From: JBIOJM01 sp044450785
Lineage (GTDB): Bacteria; Planctomycetota; Planctomycetia; Isosphaerales; Isosphaeraceae
Assembly: GCA_044450785.1 (NCBI GenBank)
Contig: JBIOJM010000136.1
Coordinates: forward strand, 1 to 24,107
Length of the DNA: 24,107 bases
Direction: 5' to 3'
Below, piece by piece: positions 23,239-24,107 of this stretch (positions are counted from its first letter, which is position 1; every line of letters begins with the position of its first letter). Under the pieces are notes generated by a model that made no database searches, was not told the origin of the DNA, and worked only from the letters and a program-made list of their open reading frames with translations. The translations under genes were made by a program, and so were the position numbers.

Positions 23239-24107
23239 TTGAGACCGGGCACACTGTTTCTGGCAGTCAGTCTCGGAGTCGTCCTATCCTGCTGCCACGC
23301 CCGCGGAGATGAGCCGGCGAGCGCGCAGGAGGGTGTGGCCGAACGATCTCCTCGCTTTCTCGCCCGGATTCGTGATCGCTGGGTGCGCCGCGCGCAGGCG
23401 ACAGCACAGCCGAGGAGCCAGGCGCCGGCCGAGGGTATCGCCACGCCCCCCGCCGCGTCCCCGATCCAGGGACCGACCGCAACCGCTGCCTCTTCCTCAC
23501 TTTCTCAGGAGCTCAGCCGGACGGGTGACGAGTCGGTGCGCCGAGTTCAGGCCAGTGCCATTCTCAGCCCAGGGGCAGCTCAACCGGGAACTGCCGCATC
23601 GCGCCCGGCACCATCTCCAGCCCAGGCCCCGTCATCCAGAACCACACCCACTCCACCGAGCCCGAGCCCTTCACCGGCTGCCATTCCACCGACTCCGAGC
23701 ACCACGCCAGCCCAGCCGAGCACGGCCGCCTCCACGCTCAGCCAGCCAGGTCTTGCCGCGGCGATCGCTGAAGCCGCCGCCTGCGTGGAAACGGCGGGGG
23801 GCTTCGGTGAGTTGAGCAGCTTTGGTCAGGGGCGTACGTTTCAGATGATCGGCGACCAGGCGCCGATCCTGGCCCTTCATCCACTGGCGTTGCCTCCCAA
23901 ACCGCCGCCGCTGCCACGACCGGGCCAGGCGTCATCGTTCGTCGCCTCGGTGCGCGGGCTGAAGATCTCAGAGAACCAGTCGCCCAACCCTCAGGACCGC
24001 GTCTTCTACAGTTTCAACTTCTTCGCCGAGGTCAACCAGCACCTGAACCAGAAGTTCCAGTCGTCGGTCGACGGTTTGCGGGTCTACCGCGAGGTTTTTG
24101 GTTTCGA
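23239..24107 (+). CDS. Exported Pro/Ser/Thr-rich, outer-membrane beta-barrel-like protein, 3' end outside window
   Basis: An uninterrupted plus frame runs off the right edge (289 codons visible). I place the start at TTG 23239, because GGGAGG stands 5 bases before it and the product then opens with an export signal PGTLFLAVSLGVVLSCC. That signal might be a lipoprotein signal, though the VLSC box is imperfect. GTG 23233 and ATG 23122 are in-frame alternatives. Next comes a low-complexity Pro/Ser/Thr/Ala linker (about residues 60-185), then a folded part ending in RVFYSFNFFAEVNQHLNQKF and VYREVFGF. That block recalls the putative beta-barrel porin-like proteins common in planctomycetes. It follows the TIR gene on the same strand after 138 bases; a link to that module is unproven. 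Confidence 0.7.
   Translation, partial: MRPGTLFLAVSLGVVLSCCHARGDEPASAQEGVAERSPRFLARIRDRWVRRAQATAQPRSQAPAEGIATPPAASPIQGPTATAASSSLSQELSRTGDESVRRVQASAILSPGAAQPGTAASRPAPSPAQAPSSRTTPTPPSPSPSPAAIPPTPSTTPAQPSTAASTLSQPGLAAAIAEAAACVETAGGFGELSSFGQGRTFQMIGDQAPILALHPLALPPKPPPLPRPGQASSFVASVRGLKISENQSPNPQDRVFYSFNFFAEVNQHLNQKFQSSVDGLRVYREVFGF

Noticed and set aside
23073..23444. A 123-codon minus-strand frame at the TIR gene 3' end, considered as a transposase remnant
   Set aside because: It has no transposase motif and it is antisense to the exported protein's start region, which has a good signal sequence.

Overview
The window looks like chromosomal DNA of a high-GC planctomycete, probably of the Isosphaeraceae type. 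Sequence alone cannot fix the genus. The best pointers are an ECF sigma factor fused to a membrane segment, carboxypeptidase-regulatory-like repeats and a TlpA thioredoxin domain (3209-6070), a DUF4058 protein, and a truncated protein at the right edge that resembles planctomycete outer-membrane beta-barrel proteins. No rRNA, tRNA, CRISPR array or intact insertion sequence was seen.

Left part (1-6070): broken or edge-truncated coding pieces lie at 1-676. They are followed by a pirin plus NAD(P)H:FMN reductase pair (692-2158), a DUF4058 gene and the large sigma/TlpA fusion, all on the plus strand.

Middle (6149-15967): eight tightly packed minus-strand genes look like one transcription unit, with a plausible sigma70-type promoter at 16130-16158. 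In transcription order they are a class III aminotransferase, a protein that looks like a two-module VOC (DUF1338/2-oxoadipate dioxygenase-like) enzyme, a methylcrotonyl-CoA-carboxylase-beta-like carboxyltransferase, an AtuA domain protein, a separate AtuA C-terminal domain protein, a LiuC/AtuE-like enoyl-CoA hydratase, an acyl-CoA ligase and tilS. This suggests catabolism of an amino acid or branched acid through CoA thioesters. No biotin carboxylase subunit and no acyl-CoA dehydrogenase are in the window. A divergent Gfo/Idh/MocA oxidoreductase (16255-17307) follows.

Right part (17460-24107): a small lower-GC minus-strand operon of two (perhaps three) short genes, one encoding a single-pass membrane protein, has an inverted repeat placed over its first start codon. 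Next come a secreted SH3-like/coiled-coil protein (minus) and a divergent plus-strand pair: a transglutaminase-like cysteine protein, and a protein combining a pseudokinase, a beta-rich linker domain and a C-terminal TIR domain. This pair is the best candidate in the window for an undescribed conflict, signalling or defence module. Its leader carries several hairpins, one of which overlaps the likely ribosome-binding site. The window ends inside an exported Pro/Ser/Thr-rich, porin-like protein.

Family calls come from reading motifs in the translations. No database search was possible.
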